Of a stretch of DNA of 64,000 nt, positions 23,800 through 33,189 are shown piece by piece. How positions within the stretch are numbered: position 1 is the stretch's first letter; each line of letters starts with the position of its first letter. The stretch is from assembly GCF_042662625.1 (NCBI RefSeq), contig NZ_JBHSXH010000015.1, positions 868,001 to 932,000 of the forward strand, written 5' to 3'. Under the pieces are notes generated by a model that was not told the origin of the DNA, made no database searches, and worked only from the letters and a program-made list of their open reading frames with translations. Both the position numbers and the translations under genes were made by a program. Source of the stretch: Halopelagius fulvigenes (GTDB taxonomy: Archaea > Halobacteriota > Halobacteria > Halobacteriales > Haloferacaceae).

Positions 23800-23865
23800 T
23801 CGGGTGAGTCCGGCGACAGTTCGAGGCGAGTCTAAGAGACGGGTGTCCGCGCGCGGACGACCGAC

Positions 23866-24504
23866 TCAGCCGAAGTTCTCGACTTTCGCGTCGTCGGCGT
23901 CGCCGCCCGCGGCCTCCACCGCGTCCGTCGCCTCCGCCACGAAGTCGGCGAAGCCGTAGACGAACACCTGTTCGCCCTCCTCGGCGGTCACCGCGTCCGC
24001 GACTGCCTCCTCGATATCGCCGTCGGTGACGACGACGGACGCGCCCGACTCGCGGAGGGCGTCGAGTCTCTCCTCGTGCGCGGGCGCGTCCGTCTGGTAG
24101 ACGATGGCCACCTCGTTTCCGTCCTCGGCGGCCAACTCGCCGATCGCGACGGCGGGGCCGACGCCCGGTCCGCCGGCGAGGACGACGACGCGCGACTCGC
24201 CCTCGTAGTGGTCGTCGCCGAACGGACCGGTCATCTCCAGTTCGTCGCCCGCAGAGAGGTCCACGAGGCGTCGGCTGAACGGCCCCGCCTCCTCGGGGTC
24301 CGCGCCGACGGTCACCTCGAACGTCTCGGCCACGCCGGGAGAGGAGAGCGTGTAGAACCGGGAGTACTCCTCGCCCTCGACGGTCCCGGAGAGCTTCACG
24401 AACTGGCCGGGTTCGGCCTCGAACCCCTCGGGCGACTCGAACTCGATGGCCACCGTGTTCGGTCCGACGTCTCGAACGGCGGTGACGGCGACGGTTGCGT
24501 CCAT
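23866..24504 (-). CDS. FAD-dependent ferredoxin-reductase-like oxidoreductase
   Basis: A 212-residue FNR-superfamily protein. The FAD-binding beta-barrel has the R-x-Y-T/S motif in SRFYTLSSP. The NAD(P)-binding half has VVVLAGGPGVGPAVAIGELA and ends EQVFVYGFADFVAEATDAV. No iron-sulfur cluster cysteines are present, so it would shuttle electrons between NAD(P)H and a separate carrier. I start at ATG 24504. It is divergent from the 2-oxoacid:ferredoxin oxidoreductase genes, which hints at a shared ferredoxin economy, but the partner is not defined. Confidence 0.82.
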   Translation of the reverse strand: MDATVAVTAVRDVGPNTVAIEFESPEGFEAEPGQFVKLSGTVEGEEYSRFYTLSSPGVAETFEVTVGADPEEAGPFSRRLVDLSAGDELEMTGPFGDDHYEGESRVVVLAGGPGVGPAVAIGELAAEDGNEVAIVYQTDAPAHEERLDALRESGASVVVTDGDIEEAVADAVTAEEGEQVFVYGFADFVAEATDAVEAAGGDADDAKVENFG

Positions 24505-24785
24505 GGGCGACGATTCGGCGGCCCCGGATAAATGACCTTGCTCTCTCGGACGAGCGAACTCCGGTCGGGGGCACTTACTGTCACCGTAATATCTACTGCC
24601 GCCGGGCGAACTGTCGGTGGACGGTCGGTCGATTCTGATCCGAATATCGGAGCCATTTCTACTATGTGGGCGATTGATGCCCGATTTTATTGGCTGTACG
24701 TCCAGATTTGCCCGCATCTAATTCTTCACCGTTTTCAATGGCTTTCAGAAGGCTTTTCAGCACTCCATGGCAACTCGTTACCCAC

Positions 24786-26543
24786 ATGCCTGCGGACTTC
24801 AACTGGGCCATCGGCGGCGAAGCCGGCGATGGTATCGATTCGACGGGGAAGATATTCGCTCAGGCACTCTCTCGGGCTGGACGGCACGTGTTCACCTCCA
24901 AGGACTTCGCGTCCCGTATCCGCGGCGGATACACGGCGTACAAGGTCCGCACGTCGGTCGACCCGGTGCAGAGCGTCGTCGATAGACTCGACGTGCTCAT
25001 CGCGCTGACGCCTCGTACCATCGAGGAGAACCTCGAAGAGCTCCACGAGGGTTCCGTCATCGTCTACGATGGCGAGCGAACCACGATGGAGAACATCGAG
25101 ATACCCGAGGGGATGATTGGGCTGGACGTTCCCCTCAAGCGCCTCGCGGAGGAGGCCGGCGGTGCCATCATGCGAAACGTCGTCGCACTCGGCGCCGCCT
25201 GCGAAGTAACGAATTTCCCCATCGAGAACCTCGACAGCGCACTCGAGAAGCGCTTCGGCTCGAAGGGACAGTCGCTCGTCGACAACAACAAGGAGGCCGC
25301 CCGTAGCGGCCAAGACTACGTCAAGGAGAACTTCGACCACGAGTTCGAGTACGACCTCGACACCACGGACAACGACTACGTCCTCCTGAACGGCGACGAA
25401 GCCATCGGGATGGGCGCGATCGCCGCCGGTTGTAAGTTCTACGCCGGCTACCCCATCACGCCCGCGACGGACGTGATGGAGTACCTCAAGGGCCGCATCG
25501 AGCAGTTCGGCGGTCACGTCCTCCAAGCGGAGGACGAACTCTCCGCCATCAACATCGCACTCGGCGCGGCGCGCGCCGGCGCGCGGTCGATGACGGCGAC
25601 GTCCGGTCCGGGTATCGACCTGATGACCGAGACGTTCGGCCTCGTCGCCCAGTCGGAGACGCCCCTCGTCATCGTGGACGTGATGCGCTCCGGTCCCTCG
25701 ACGGGGATGCCGACGAAACAGGAGCAGGGCGACCTGAACATGCTGCTTTACGGCGGCCACGGCGAGATTCCGCGCTTCGTCTTCGCGCCGACGACGATTT
25801 CGGAGTGCTTCTGGAAGACCGTCGAGGCGTTCAACATGGCCGAGAAGTACCAGACGCCGGTGTACCTCACCGCGGACCTCTCGATGGCGGTCACCGAGCA
25901 GACGTTCTCGCCGGAGGAGTTCGACATGGACGACGTCGAAATCGACCGCGGGAAGGTCGTGGACGACGACACCATCGGCGAGTGGCAGAACGAGAAGGGG
26001 CAGTTCCAGCCCCACGCTCTCACCGACGACGGCGTCTCGCCGCGCGCGTTCCCCGGCACTGAGGGCGGCGCGCACATGTCCACCGGTCTCGAACACGACG
26101 AACTCGGCCGCCGGACCGAGGACACCGACATGCGCGTCAAGCAGGTGGACAAGCGCGAACAGAAGGTCCAGACGGCGCGCGACGAGGAAGACTGGAATCC
26201 GCGCGAGTTCGGCGACGAAGACGCCGACACGCTCGTCATCTCGTGGGGGTCCACCGAGGGCGCGATGCGGGAGGCGATAGAGTTCCTCGACGACGACGGC
26301 GTCGACGTGCGATTCCTCTCCGTCCCCTACATCTTCCCGCGACCGGACCTCACCGAGGATGTCGAAGCGGCGGACGACGTCATCGTCGTCGAGTGTAACG
26401 CGACCGGTCAGTTCGCCGACGTCATCGAGCACGACACACTTACACGCGTCAAGCGCCTCAACAAGTACAACGGTGTCCGGTTCAACGCGGACGAACTGGC
26501 AGCGGACATCAAGGAACTCCTCGCAGAGGAGGCTACCGCATAA
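24786..26543 (+). CDS. korA: 2-oxoacid:ferredoxin oxidoreductase, fused gamma-alpha subunit
   Basis: A 585-residue protein. Residues 1-190 are the gamma domain (WAIGGEAGDGIDSTGKIFAQALSRAG, SRIRGGYTAYKVRT). Residues 205-585 are the alpha (pyrimidine-binding) domain with GDEAIGMGAIAAGCKFYAGYPITPATDVMEYL. It decarboxylates a 2-oxoacid (2-oxoglutarate or pyruvate) to acyl-CoA and reduces ferredoxin, together with the beta subunit 3 nt downstream. I start at MPADFNWAIGG, where homologues begin; in-frame starts at 24738 and 24690 exist, and a TTTTATT element near 24685 fits the ATG at 24738 better. The choice between KorA and PorA is from memory of the two haloarchaeal paralogues. Confidence 0.9.
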   Translation: MPADFNWAIGGEAGDGIDSTGKIFAQALSRAGRHVFTSKDFASRIRGGYTAYKVRTSVDPVQSVVDRLDVLIALTPRTIEENLEELHEGSVIVYDGERTTMENIEIPEGMIGLDVPLKRLAEEAGGAIMRNVVALGAACEVTNFPIENLDSALEKRFGSKGQSLVDNNKEAARSGQDYVKENFDHEFEYDLDTTDNDYVLLNGDEAIGMGAIAAGCKFYAGYPITPATDVMEYLKGRIEQFGGHVLQAEDELSAINIALGAARAGARSMTATSGPGIDLMTETFGLVAQSETPLVIVDVMRSGPSTGMPTKQEQGDLNMLLYGGHGEIPRFVFAPTTISECFWKTVEAFNMAEKYQTPVYLTADLSMAVTEQTFSPEEFDMDDVEIDRGKVVDDDTIGEWQNEKGQFQPHALTDDGVSPRAFPGTEGGAHMSTGLEHDELGRRTEDTDMRVKQVDKREQKVQTARDEEDWNPREFGDEDADTLVISWGSTEGAMREAIEFLDDDGVDVRFLSVPYIFPRPDLTEDVEAADDVIVVECNATGQFADVIEHDTLTRVKRLNKYNGVRFNADELAADIKELLAEEATA

Positions 26544-26546
26544 CCA

Positions 26547-27410
26547 ATGAGCTCCGACATTCGCTTCACCGACTTCAAGTCCGACAAACAGCCCACGTGG
26601 TGCCCCGGTTGCGGGGACTTCGGGACGATGAACGGCATGATGAAGGCACTCGCGAACACGGGGAACGACCCCGACAACACCTTCGTCGTCGCCGGTATCG
26701 GCTGTTCCGGGAAGATAGGTACGTACATGCACTCGTACGCCCTCCACGGCGTCCACGGGCGCGCACTCCCCGTCGGCACGGGCGTCAAACTCGCCAACCC
26801 CGACCTCGAAGTGATGGTCGCGGGCGGCGACGGCGACGGCTACTCCATCGGCGCGGGCCACTTCGTCCACGCCGTGCGGCGGAACGTCGACATGACGTAC
26901 GTCGTCATGGACAACCGCATCTACGGCCTCACGAAGGGGCAGGCCTCGCCCACCTCCCGCGAGGACTTCGAGACGTCCACGACGCCGGACGGTCCGCAGC
27001 AACCGCCGGTGAACCCCCTCGCACTCGCACTCGCCGCGGGCGGGACGTTCATCGCGCAGTCGTTCTCGACGGACGCCCAGCGTCACGCCGAAATCGTCCA
27101 GAAGGCCATCGAACACGACGGCTTCGGCTTCGTCAACGTGTTCAGCCCGTGCGTCACCTTCAACGACGTGGACACGTACGACTACTTCCGCGACAACCTC
27201 GTGGACCTCGCCGACGAGGACCACGACCCCTCCGACTACGACTCCGCGAAGGACAAGATCCTCGACGCGGGCAAGGAGTATCAGGGGATCATCTGGCAGG
27301 ACGACGAGTCGGTGCCGTACGACCAGAAACACGGCCTCGACTCCAACATGTCCGAAATCGACGAGGGCGCGCCCGAGGGCGCAATGGACCTCGTCCGCGA
27401 GTTCTACTAA
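26547..27410 (+). CDS. korB: 2-oxoacid:ferredoxin oxidoreductase, beta subunit
   Basis: A 287-residue thiamine-pyrophosphate-binding subunit starting 3 nt after the alpha-subunit stop. It has WCPGCGDFG at 18-26 with the family cysteines, a further Cys in GIGCSGKIG, the TPP/Mg motif GGDGDGYSIGAGHFVHAVRRN, and MDNRIYGLTKGQASPTS. Together with the gamma-alpha subunit it forms the haloarchaeal two-subunit enzyme that replaces the NAD-linked dehydrogenase complexes. The [4Fe-4S] cluster is carried by the beta subunit cysteines in this family. Confidence 0.93.
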   Translation: MSSDIRFTDFKSDKQPTWCPGCGDFGTMNGMMKALANTGNDPDNTFVVAGIGCSGKIGTYMHSYALHGVHGRALPVGTGVKLANPDLEVMVAGGDGDGYSIGAGHFVHAVRRNVDMTYVVMDNRIYGLTKGQASPTSREDFETSTTPDGPQQPPVNPLALALAAGGTFIAQSFSTDAQRHAEIVQKAIEHDGFGFVNVFSPCVTFNDVDTYDYFRDNLVDLADEDHDPSDYDSAKDKILDAGKEYQGIIWQDDESVPYDQKHGLDSNMSEIDEGAPEGAMDLVREFY

Positions 27411-27524
27411 CTCCGGACGGCGGTCGCTCGTCTCCGTTCTTTCCGCCCGCTACCGCCGAGACGGCCACGTCCGACCGGCGGCGTTCGGGCGTCGCGGGTC
27501 GCGGACGGCCGAGACGGCCCGGGG

Positions 27525-27725
27525 TCAGGCGTCGCCGTCGCCGTCGGCCCGTTCGACGTACAGGCGGAACGGAGTGCCGCAGTCGAGACACCGAGACGTG
27601 TCGGATTCGATGAGTTCGGTGATGACGACTTCGCCGTACTCGCAGTCCGGACAGTCGTAGACCAACGTGTCCCCGGCGATTCGGTGGGCGAACGCGTTCG
27701 TGTTCTCCGTGGAGAGCTCAGGCAT
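27525..27725 (-). CDS. Small zinc-ribbon protein
   Basis: A 66-residue protein with CPDC near residue 25 and CLDC near residue 46, a classic four-cysteine zinc ribbon with about 17 residues between the knuckles, and a hydrophilic acidic tail. Haloarchaea encode many such small one-domain proteins, with roles mostly unknown (some are needed for biofilm formation or act as adaptors). It is convergent with the korAB pair and divergent from the geranylgeranyl reductase-like gene. Confidence 0.8.
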   Translation of the reverse strand: MPELSTENTNAFAHRIAGDTLVYDCPDCEYGEVVITELIESDTSRCLDCGTPFRLYVERADGDGDA

Positions 27726-27836
27726 ATATTGCCACCAGTACTACGCCAACGGCTACCACGGTAAAGCTGACGGCGGGTCGGAGTCCAGCGGGCGACTCGA
27801 TTTGCCACCGGTGCCCAAAGTTCGGGTGCAGATACG

Positions 27837-27851
27837 GTTTATTTTTATGAC
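27837..27851 (+). promoter_or_regulatory. TATA box of the geranylgeranyl reductase-like gene
   Basis: GTTTATTTTTATGAC is centred about 29 nt before the ATG at 27873, in GC-rich surroundings. It predicts a leaderless mRNA. Confidence 0.6.
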
Positions 27852-27872
27852 GGGCGACGAAATCAGTAGAGT

Positions 27873-29240
27873 ATGCCTGCGGAAGCCTACGACATGGTCG
27901 TCGTCGGGGGGGGAACGGCGGGAGCCTTTGCGGCGGCGACCGGGGCGTCGGAAGGCCTCGACGTCGTCCTCCTCGAACGGAAGTCCGAGGAGGAGGCCGG
28001 CCACATCGCCTGTGGGGACGCCATCAAGGGGAAGAGCACGTTTCCGGACGTCATCGACCTCGACCGCCTCAAGGAGGAATCGTTCACCAACCAGAACATC
28101 CGTCGCGCCGTCTTCGAGAACCCTCGCGGCGAGACGCTCGACATCCCGTTCGGCAGTTCCGGGGCCGTCATCGACCGGCGACGCTACGGAGAGATAATCT
28201 TAGAGGAGGCCGAACGCATCGGCGCGGAACTCCACTTCGACACCGTCGTCCAAGACGTGACGCAGGCCGACGACGGCACCGTCACCGGCGTCCGCGCGAA
28301 GCGCAACGGGAGCGTCGTCGAGTACGAGGCGGAGGTCACCATCGACGGCGCGGGAGCGCTGTCGATTCTGCAGGACAAGACCGACTTCACGGGGACGTAC
28401 TTCGATACGAACGTCTCGTACTCGCAGTTCTGTTCGGCCTACCGCGAGGTCATCGACGTCCCCGACCCCGTCGAGTACGACGACGCCATCGTGTTCAAAC
28501 CGACCGAGGAACTGGGGTACCTCTGGTACTTCCCCCGGTCTTCGACCGAGATAAACGCCGGACTGGGCTTTCAGATGACCGAGAAACCGATGGAGTTGGT
28601 GGACGCGCTGAAACGCGACCTTCGGAATCGCCCGGAGTTCGCGAACGCCACCGTCAAGGACAAACTCGGCGCGGCCCTGCCGACGCGTCGCCCCTACGAC
28701 TCGGCGGTGGCGAACGGCTTCATCGCCGCGGGCGACTCGGCGGGGCACGTCAACCCCACCACCGGCGGCGGCATCCCCGGCGCGGCGAAGTCCGCCCACT
28801 GGGCGGCGAAACGCGCCGTGAAGGCCATCTCCGAGGGCGACGTGAGCGAGGCGAACCTCTGGGAGTACAACCGCGACGTGATGACCGACTTCGGCAGGCG
28901 GTTCGCCGCGGTGGACCTGTACAACATCTGGGGCACCGCCCACGAGGTGAACGAACTCGTCGATATCGTCTCGTCGCTCCCGGGTCAGCAACTGGTCGAC
29001 GCCCTCAGTAGCGGCACCTCCGAGATGAGCCTCAAGCTCAAACTGGAGACGCTCGTGAAGACGTTCGGCCACTGGGACGCCCTCTACGGGCTCTACAAGG
29101 TGAGTCGGAAGGCGTCGGAGATTTCGACGCTGTACAACGCCTATCCCTCCTCGCCGCGCGGGTTCGAGACGTGGCAGGAAGGGCGCGACGACATCATGGA
29201 CGACCTGTACGAGATCAGCGGCGCGGACCCGAAGTACTGA
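27873..29240 (+). CDS. Geranylgeranyl reductase-family flavoprotein (digeranylgeranylglycerophospholipid reductase-like)
   Basis: A 455-residue FAD enzyme. The N-terminal dinucleotide fold is MVVVGGGTAGAFAAATGASEGLDVVLLERK. A conserved Cys is in HIACGDAIKG, the substrate region follows, and FIAAGDSAGHVNPTTGGGIPGA is the second FAD motif. Family members hydrogenate the double bonds of isoprenoid chains, either archaeal membrane-lipid ethers or prenyl groups of menaquinone/chlorophyll-type molecules, at the membrane. Haloarchaea have several paralogues, so the exact substrate is uncertain. Confidence 0.88.
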   Translation: MPAEAYDMVVVGGGTAGAFAAATGASEGLDVVLLERKSEEEAGHIACGDAIKGKSTFPDVIDLDRLKEESFTNQNIRRAVFENPRGETLDIPFGSSGAVIDRRRYGEIILEEAERIGAELHFDTVVQDVTQADDGTVTGVRAKRNGSVVEYEAEVTIDGAGALSILQDKTDFTGTYFDTNVSYSQFCSAYREVIDVPDPVEYDDAIVFKPTEELGYLWYFPRSSTEINAGLGFQMTEKPMELVDALKRDLRNRPEFANATVKDKLGAALPTRRPYDSAVANGFIAAGDSAGHVNPTTGGGIPGAAKSAHWAAKRAVKAISEGDVSEANLWEYNRDVMTDFGRRFAAVDLYNIWGTAHEVNELVDIVSSLPGQQLVDALSSGTSEMSLKLKLETLVKTFGHWDALYGLYKVSRKASEISTLYNAYPSSPRGFETWQEGRDDIMDDLYEISGADPKY

Positions 29241-29324
29241 CGATAACGGTTCGCACGCTTTCCGGCACGCCGTTCTCCCTTTCACAACGTCTTTCCCGCC
29301 GACGCCCCTTCGTTCTTACAACGT

Positions 29325-30155
29325 ATGTCCCACCAAGTACCCGATAGTGACGACGTCCCCGAGACCGACGGGATGCCGATGCTCGGACTCGGCACGTGGC
29401 AGAACGACGACCCGGACGACTGCGCCGACGCGGTGGAGACGGCGCTGAACACGGGGTACCGTCACATCGACACGGCGCAGGCGTACGGCAACGAGGAGGC
29501 CGTCGGCCGCGGCATCAAGAACGCCGACGTCGACCGCGAGGACATGTTCCTCGCCACCAAGGTGTGGATTGACAATCTCTCGTACGACGACGTCCTCTCG
29601 ACGACCGAGGAGAGCCTCGATAAACTCGGCGTCGACTACGTGGACCTGCTCTACGTCCACTGGCCCTCCCGGGAGTACGACCCCGAGGAGACGTTCCGCG
29701 CGTTCGACGAACTCGTCGAGGACGGGTCGATAGAGCGCATCGGCATCAGCAACTTCGAACCCGAACAGGTGGGCGAGGCCGTCGAGACGGCCGACAACGC
29801 CATCTTCGCGAACCAGGTAGAGCTCCACCCCCTCCTCCCGCAGGAGGAACTCCGCGAGCACTGCGCCGACCGGGACATCGAGATCGTCGCGTACTCCCCC
29901 CTCGCCCGCGGCGAGGTATTCGACGTGCCCGAACTGTCCGAAGTCGCCGAGAAACACGACGCCAGCGAGGCGCAGGTGTCGCTCGCGTGGCTTCGCGAGA
30001 AGGGCGTCACCGCCATCCCGAAGGCGACGGGCGAAGACCACATCCGCGACAACTGGGAGTCGCTGGGCGTCGAACTCGACGACGAGGACGTCGAGAAGAT
30101 AGACGCCATCGACCGAACCGAGCGTCAGGTGGACCCCGGGTTCGCCCCCTGGTAA
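29325..30155 (+). CDS. Aldo/keto reductase
   Basis: A 276-residue AKR barrel protein. The catalytic tetrad is visible: Asp in GYRHIDTAQAYGNE, Tyr of the same motif, Lys in LATKVWID, and His in LYVHWPS. The C-terminal NADPH-binding segment is AIPKATGEDHIRDN. It reduces aldehydes or ketones with NADPH in the cytoplasm. A methylglyoxal or sugar aldehyde substrate is possible given mgsA in the window, but specificity cannot be read. It appears monocistronic, with a T-rich terminator after it. Confidence 0.92.
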   Translation: MSHQVPDSDDVPETDGMPMLGLGTWQNDDPDDCADAVETALNTGYRHIDTAQAYGNEEAVGRGIKNADVDREDMFLATKVWIDNLSYDDVLSTTEESLDKLGVDYVDLLYVHWPSREYDPEETFRAFDELVEDGSIERIGISNFEPEQVGEAVETADNAIFANQVELHPLLPQEELREHCADRDIEIVAYSPLARGEVFDVPELSEVAEKHDASEAQVSLAWLREKGVTAIPKATGEDHIRDNWESLGVELDDEDVEKIDAIDRTERQVDPGFAPW

Positions 30156-30209
30156 CGGGGACGTTTCGCGCCGCCGTCTCCCCACCGTTTCCGTTTCCGC
30201 TTCTCGCCG

Positions 30210-30214
30210 TTTTT
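30210..30214 (+). terminator. T-run terminator after the aldo/keto reductase gene
   Basis: A T5 run preceded by several TTT/TTC clusters (30188-30214) lies about 35-60 nt after the stop at 30155. It is consistent with U-rich archaeal termination and is weak on its own. Confidence 0.35.
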
Positions 30215-30277
30215 CGCCGCGTCGGACGCCGAACCGAGAGTAAGCGATTAGTCCCGCCCGTCCGAACGACCCCGCGT

Positions 30278-30475
30278 ATGGAGTTCGACATCACGCGAAC
30301 GGCCGTGCTGTTTCTCGTCCTCGTCGCCGCGGGCGTCGCCGCCCTCCTCGCGATGGGCGTGATGGCGACGAGTACGGTCCTGATGATGGTCGCCCCCGCG
30401 ATGTTGGTGTTCGGGGCGGTGTGCCTCGGAATCGGCATCAAACACGGCGAGTACCGCGCCGGGGGAACCCGCTGA
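30278..30475 (+). CDS. Small two-TM membrane protein
   Basis: A 65-residue protein starting MEFDITRTAVLFLVLVAAG, with two membrane helices (to about residue 25 and roughly 33-52) and a short basic tail EYRAGGTR. Related small proteins are common in haloarchaea and lack known function. It is convergent with the DUF373 gene, with only 9 nt between their ends. Confidence 0.7.
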   Translation: MEFDITRTAVLFLVLVAAGVAALLAMGVMATSTVLMMVAPAMLVFGAVCLGIGIKHGEYRAGGTR

Positions 30476-30484
30476 GGGGCCGAC

Positions 30485-31594
30485 TCACTGCTCGACGGCG
30501 TCTTCCACCGTCTCGTCGCTCACGCTCGCGGCGATTCGGACGCCGACGATGCTGACGACGATGCCGCCGACGATGAAGAGGGCGAGTCGCTGGCGGGCCG
30601 ACAGAACCACGTCGAACAGCACCGCGTTCCCCAGGACGCCCTCGCGTTGGAGGAACCACCCGGAGAACCCGCGGACGACGAGTCCGAGGGCGACGACGCC
30701 GAACGGGAGGTTGAGGTACGGCGTCCGGACGCCGTCGGAGCCGATGAGCTCGTCGATGAGTCGGCCGGCGCTGGCGGTCAACGCGGCGAGCGCCAACCAC
30801 GGCACCGCGTTGTAGACGAGCTGCATCGCGGGCAGCACCACTCGCTCCGAGCCCGTCGGCGTCGTCACCGAGAGCGCGCCGAGGAAGAGACCGACGAGCG
30901 ACAACCCCCCGGCGGCGGCGTACGTGACGACGGACACCTGTCCGGAGTACAGCGCGTCCCGGACCATGTCGGGCACGTCCGCGACGAACTCGTCGATGGC
31001 GAACCCCTTGTACAGGAGCACCGCCCCGAGGACCGCCGCCAGACCCGCGAGCGCGACGGCGGGCGAAAACTGCGTGAGCAGGAGCGGCATCAGAACCAGC
31101 GTCGCCCCGAGGGGGACCAACACCGTCGTCCGAAGCTCCTCGTCCGCGAGGAACTGCTTGAGCAGGTAGTACGTCGATTCGATGTCGTGCGCCTGCCTGA
31201 CGACCACGCGGTCCACGGAGTCGATTCGGAGGCGACTCTCTATCACCGGCACCACGCGTTCGTCGCCGGCGCTGTCGATGACGACGATGGTCGATTCGGG
31301 GTCGTACTCCTCGACGAGGCGGTCAACCTGCGCGGCGAGCGACCGGTCCGCACCGACGAGCGAGTCGCTCCCGCCGGAGACGACGGCGACGACGGCGTCC
31401 TCGTCGCCGTCCCGCAGGTCCCTGACGACGCGAAGCGACTCCAGAAGGCAGTTCACGCTCGAATCCTCCGGGTCGGCGAGACCCACCTCCGTCACGAGCG
31501 ATTGGACGGCCTCCCACCCGACCACGGGCGTCCGGAGACCGGCCTTCCGCCCGATGTCGTTCGACCGGTCGACACAGAGGACGAGCGTGGTCAC
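30485..31594 (-). CDS. DUF373 archaeal membrane protein
   Basis: A 369-residue protein from a GTG at 31594. The N-terminal 145 or so residues are soluble and start MTTLVLCVDRSNDIGRKAG, with VVAVVSGGSDSLVGADRSLAAQVD and IVVIDSAGDERVVPVIESR, a Rossmann-like pattern. The C-terminal part has about six hydrophobic helices (e.g. VPLGATLVLMPLLLTQF, GLSLVGLFLGALSV, RLALFIVGGIVVSIVGV). This two-part layout defines the archaeal DUF373 family, whose function is unknown. The leftward transcript starts divergently from the RidA gene. Confidence 0.85.
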   Translation of the reverse strand: MTTLVLCVDRSNDIGRKAGLRTPVVGWEAVQSLVTEVGLADPEDSSVNCLLESLRVVRDLRDGDEDAVVAVVSGGSDSLVGADRSLAAQVDRLVEEYDPESTIVVIDSAGDERVVPVIESRLRIDSVDRVVVRQAHDIESTYYLLKQFLADEELRTTVLVPLGATLVLMPLLLTQFSPAVALAGLAAVLGAVLLYKGFAIDEFVADVPDMVRDALYSGQVSVVTYAAAGGLSLVGLFLGALSVTTPTGSERVVLPAMQLVYNAVPWLALAALTASAGRLIDELIGSDGVRTPYLNLPFGVVALGLVVRGFSGWFLQREGVLGNAVLFDVVLSARQRLALFIVGGIVVSIVGVRIAASVSDETVEDAVEQ

Positions 31595-31677
31595 AACCGT
31601 GCGAACGACTCACTTAGTTAAAACGCTCCCGGTCGTCGCGGCCGAACCGTTATCGGCCGGGGGTCCGTGGGTCGGCC

Positions 31678-32082
31678 ATGCGACGAGAGGCGATTTCGAG
31701 CGGTACCGAGTGGGAACCGAGAGTCGGCTACTCCCGCGCCGTCCGCACCGGCGACGTGATTCGCGTCTCGGGAACCACGGCGACGGACGAGGAGGGGAAC
31801 GCGGTGGGGGCCGACGACGCGGGCGCGCAGGCGAAGCGAGCGCTCTCGAACGTGGTTTCCGCGGTGGAGGAACTCGGCGGGGAGAAGGAGGACGTGGTTC
31901 GGACGCGGATGTACGTCGCGGATATCGACGACTGGGAGGCCGTCGGCGAGGCGCACGGGTCGTTCTTCCGCGACGTTCCCGTCCGCCCCGCCTCGACGAT
32001 GGTGGAGGTGAGCCGACTCATCGACCCGAACTTACTGGTCGAAATCGAAGCCGAGGCGGTGGTCGAACCGGACGAAGGCTGA
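31678..32082 (+). CDS. RidA-family protein (YjgF/YER057c/UK114)
   Basis: A 134-residue single-domain RidA protein. It has YSRAVRTGDVIRVSGTTA at the start of the barrel, the helix SNVVSAVEELGGEKEDVVRTRMYV, and PVRPASTMVEVSRLIDPNLLVEIEAEAV, which matches the family signature including the Arg that binds carboxylate substrates in many members. RidA hydrolyses reactive enamine/imine intermediates to protect PLP enzymes. The convergent SppA gene ends 6 nt away. Confidence 0.88.
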   Translation: MRREAISSGTEWEPRVGYSRAVRTGDVIRVSGTTATDEEGNAVGADDAGAQAKRALSNVVSAVEELGGEKEDVVRTRMYVADIDDWEAVGEAHGSFFRDVPVRPASTMVEVSRLIDPNLLVEIEAEAVVEPDEG

Positions 32083-32088
32083 GAGCGG

Positions 32089-33099
32089 TCAGAACCGGAA
32101 TCGGAAGTCGGCGGCGTCGTCGGCGTCGAACGCCGAGGCGACGCCCGCGCCGAACGCGTACGCGACGTGCGCCGCGCCGCCGCGGAGGCGAGAGGCGACA
32201 CCCCGGCGGGGCGTGAACTCCCGGACGCTCACCTCGTCGACGCCGAGAAGCGTCGCGACGCGGTCCTCCACGTCGTCCCGCGTCCCCACCCGGTCCACCA
32301 GACCGAGTTCGACGGCGTCCTCGCCGAGGTAGACGCGCGCTTCGGTGTCTCGCACCGTCTGGGGGTCCATCCCTCGGCCGGCCGCGACCCGTTCGACGAA
32401 GTCCTCGTAGTAGTCGTCCACGATGCCCTGGAGGTAGTCGCGTTCGTCCTCCGAGACGTCTTTCAGCGCCGTCCCGGCGTCTTTGTACTTGCCCGCGGCG
32501 AATCGCTCGTAGGAGACGCCGAGTCGGTCGGCGAGCTCCGAGACGTTCACGGACGACCCGATGACGCCGATGCTCCCGACGACGCTCACGTCGTGCGCCC
32601 ACAGTTCGTCGCACCCGGTGGCTATCCAGTACCCCCCGCTGGCGCAGACGTCGGTGGCGTACGCCACGGTGGGGCCGTCGAACTCCTCGACCGCCCGCCT
32701 GATGTCCTCGCTCGGCAGTACCTCGCCGCCCGGCGTGTTCAGCTTCACCACGAGGGCGTCCACGCCGCCGTCGTCGTCCGCCGCGCGGACGCCGTCCACG
32801 ATGTCGTCCGCCGGCGTACCGACGCTTCCGCCGGGCGCGGGGCCGGGGCCGCCGTCGCGGGTTATGGGCCCCTCGACGGCCACCTCCGCCACGTCGTAGT
32901 CGGGGTGCGTCCTGTCCGCCAGACGCGCCCCGAGGCGGACGCCGACGCCGACAACGCAGACGACGAGGACCGTCCCGAGGAGGTCGGCGAGGTCGTCCGG
33001 CGCCGCGACGAAGAGATACCATCCGACCGCGGCGACCACCGCCGCGACGAGGAGAACGACGGCCGCGCGAGCGACCGCGGTCCGTCGGCCGGCCGTCAC
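32089..33099 (-). CDS. sppA: S49-family signal peptide peptidase (SppA-like)
   Basis: A 336-residue protein from a GTG at 33099. Two N-terminal membrane segments (AAVVLLVAAVVAAVGWYLFVA, LADLLGTVLVVCVVGVGVRLG) precede the ClpP-fold domain. The nucleophile Ser is in VCASGGYWIATG, the general-base Lys is in AAGKYKDAGTALKDVS, and VVKLNTPGGEV and VVGSIGVIGSS are typical oxyanion and dimer segments. It would cleave remnant signal peptides or other membrane peptides. The family commonly assembles as a membrane-facing oligomer. Confidence 0.9.
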   Translation of the reverse strand: MTAGRRTAVARAAVVLLVAAVVAAVGWYLFVAAPDDLADLLGTVLVVCVVGVGVRLGARLADRTHPDYDVAEVAVEGPITRDGGPGPAPGGSVGTPADDIVDGVRAADDDGGVDALVVKLNTPGGEVLPSEDIRRAVEEFDGPTVAYATDVCASGGYWIATGCDELWAHDVSVVGSIGVIGSSVNVSELADRLGVSYERFAAGKYKDAGTALKDVSEDERDYLQGIVDDYYEDFVERVAAGRGMDPQTVRDTEARVYLGEDAVELGLVDRVGTRDDVEDRVATLLGVDEVSVREFTPRRGVASRLRGGAAHVAYAFGAGVASAFDADDAADFRFRF

Positions 33100-33189
33100 G
33101 ATCCGTCACCCGTCAGAGACATACCGACGCCTCTCTCGGGTGAGGTGAAAAACGTATCCGAAACGGAGAGAGAGAAAGAACCGGTCGGC

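Noticed and set aside
22164..23835. Long plus-strand frame opposite methylmalonyl-CoA mutase
   Set aside because: Antisense shadow; the minus frame carries the mutase signature.
30485..31594. A transporter function for the DUF373 protein
   Set aside because: The multiple membrane helices alone do not support it, and the soluble N-terminal domain matches DUF373, whose function is unknown.
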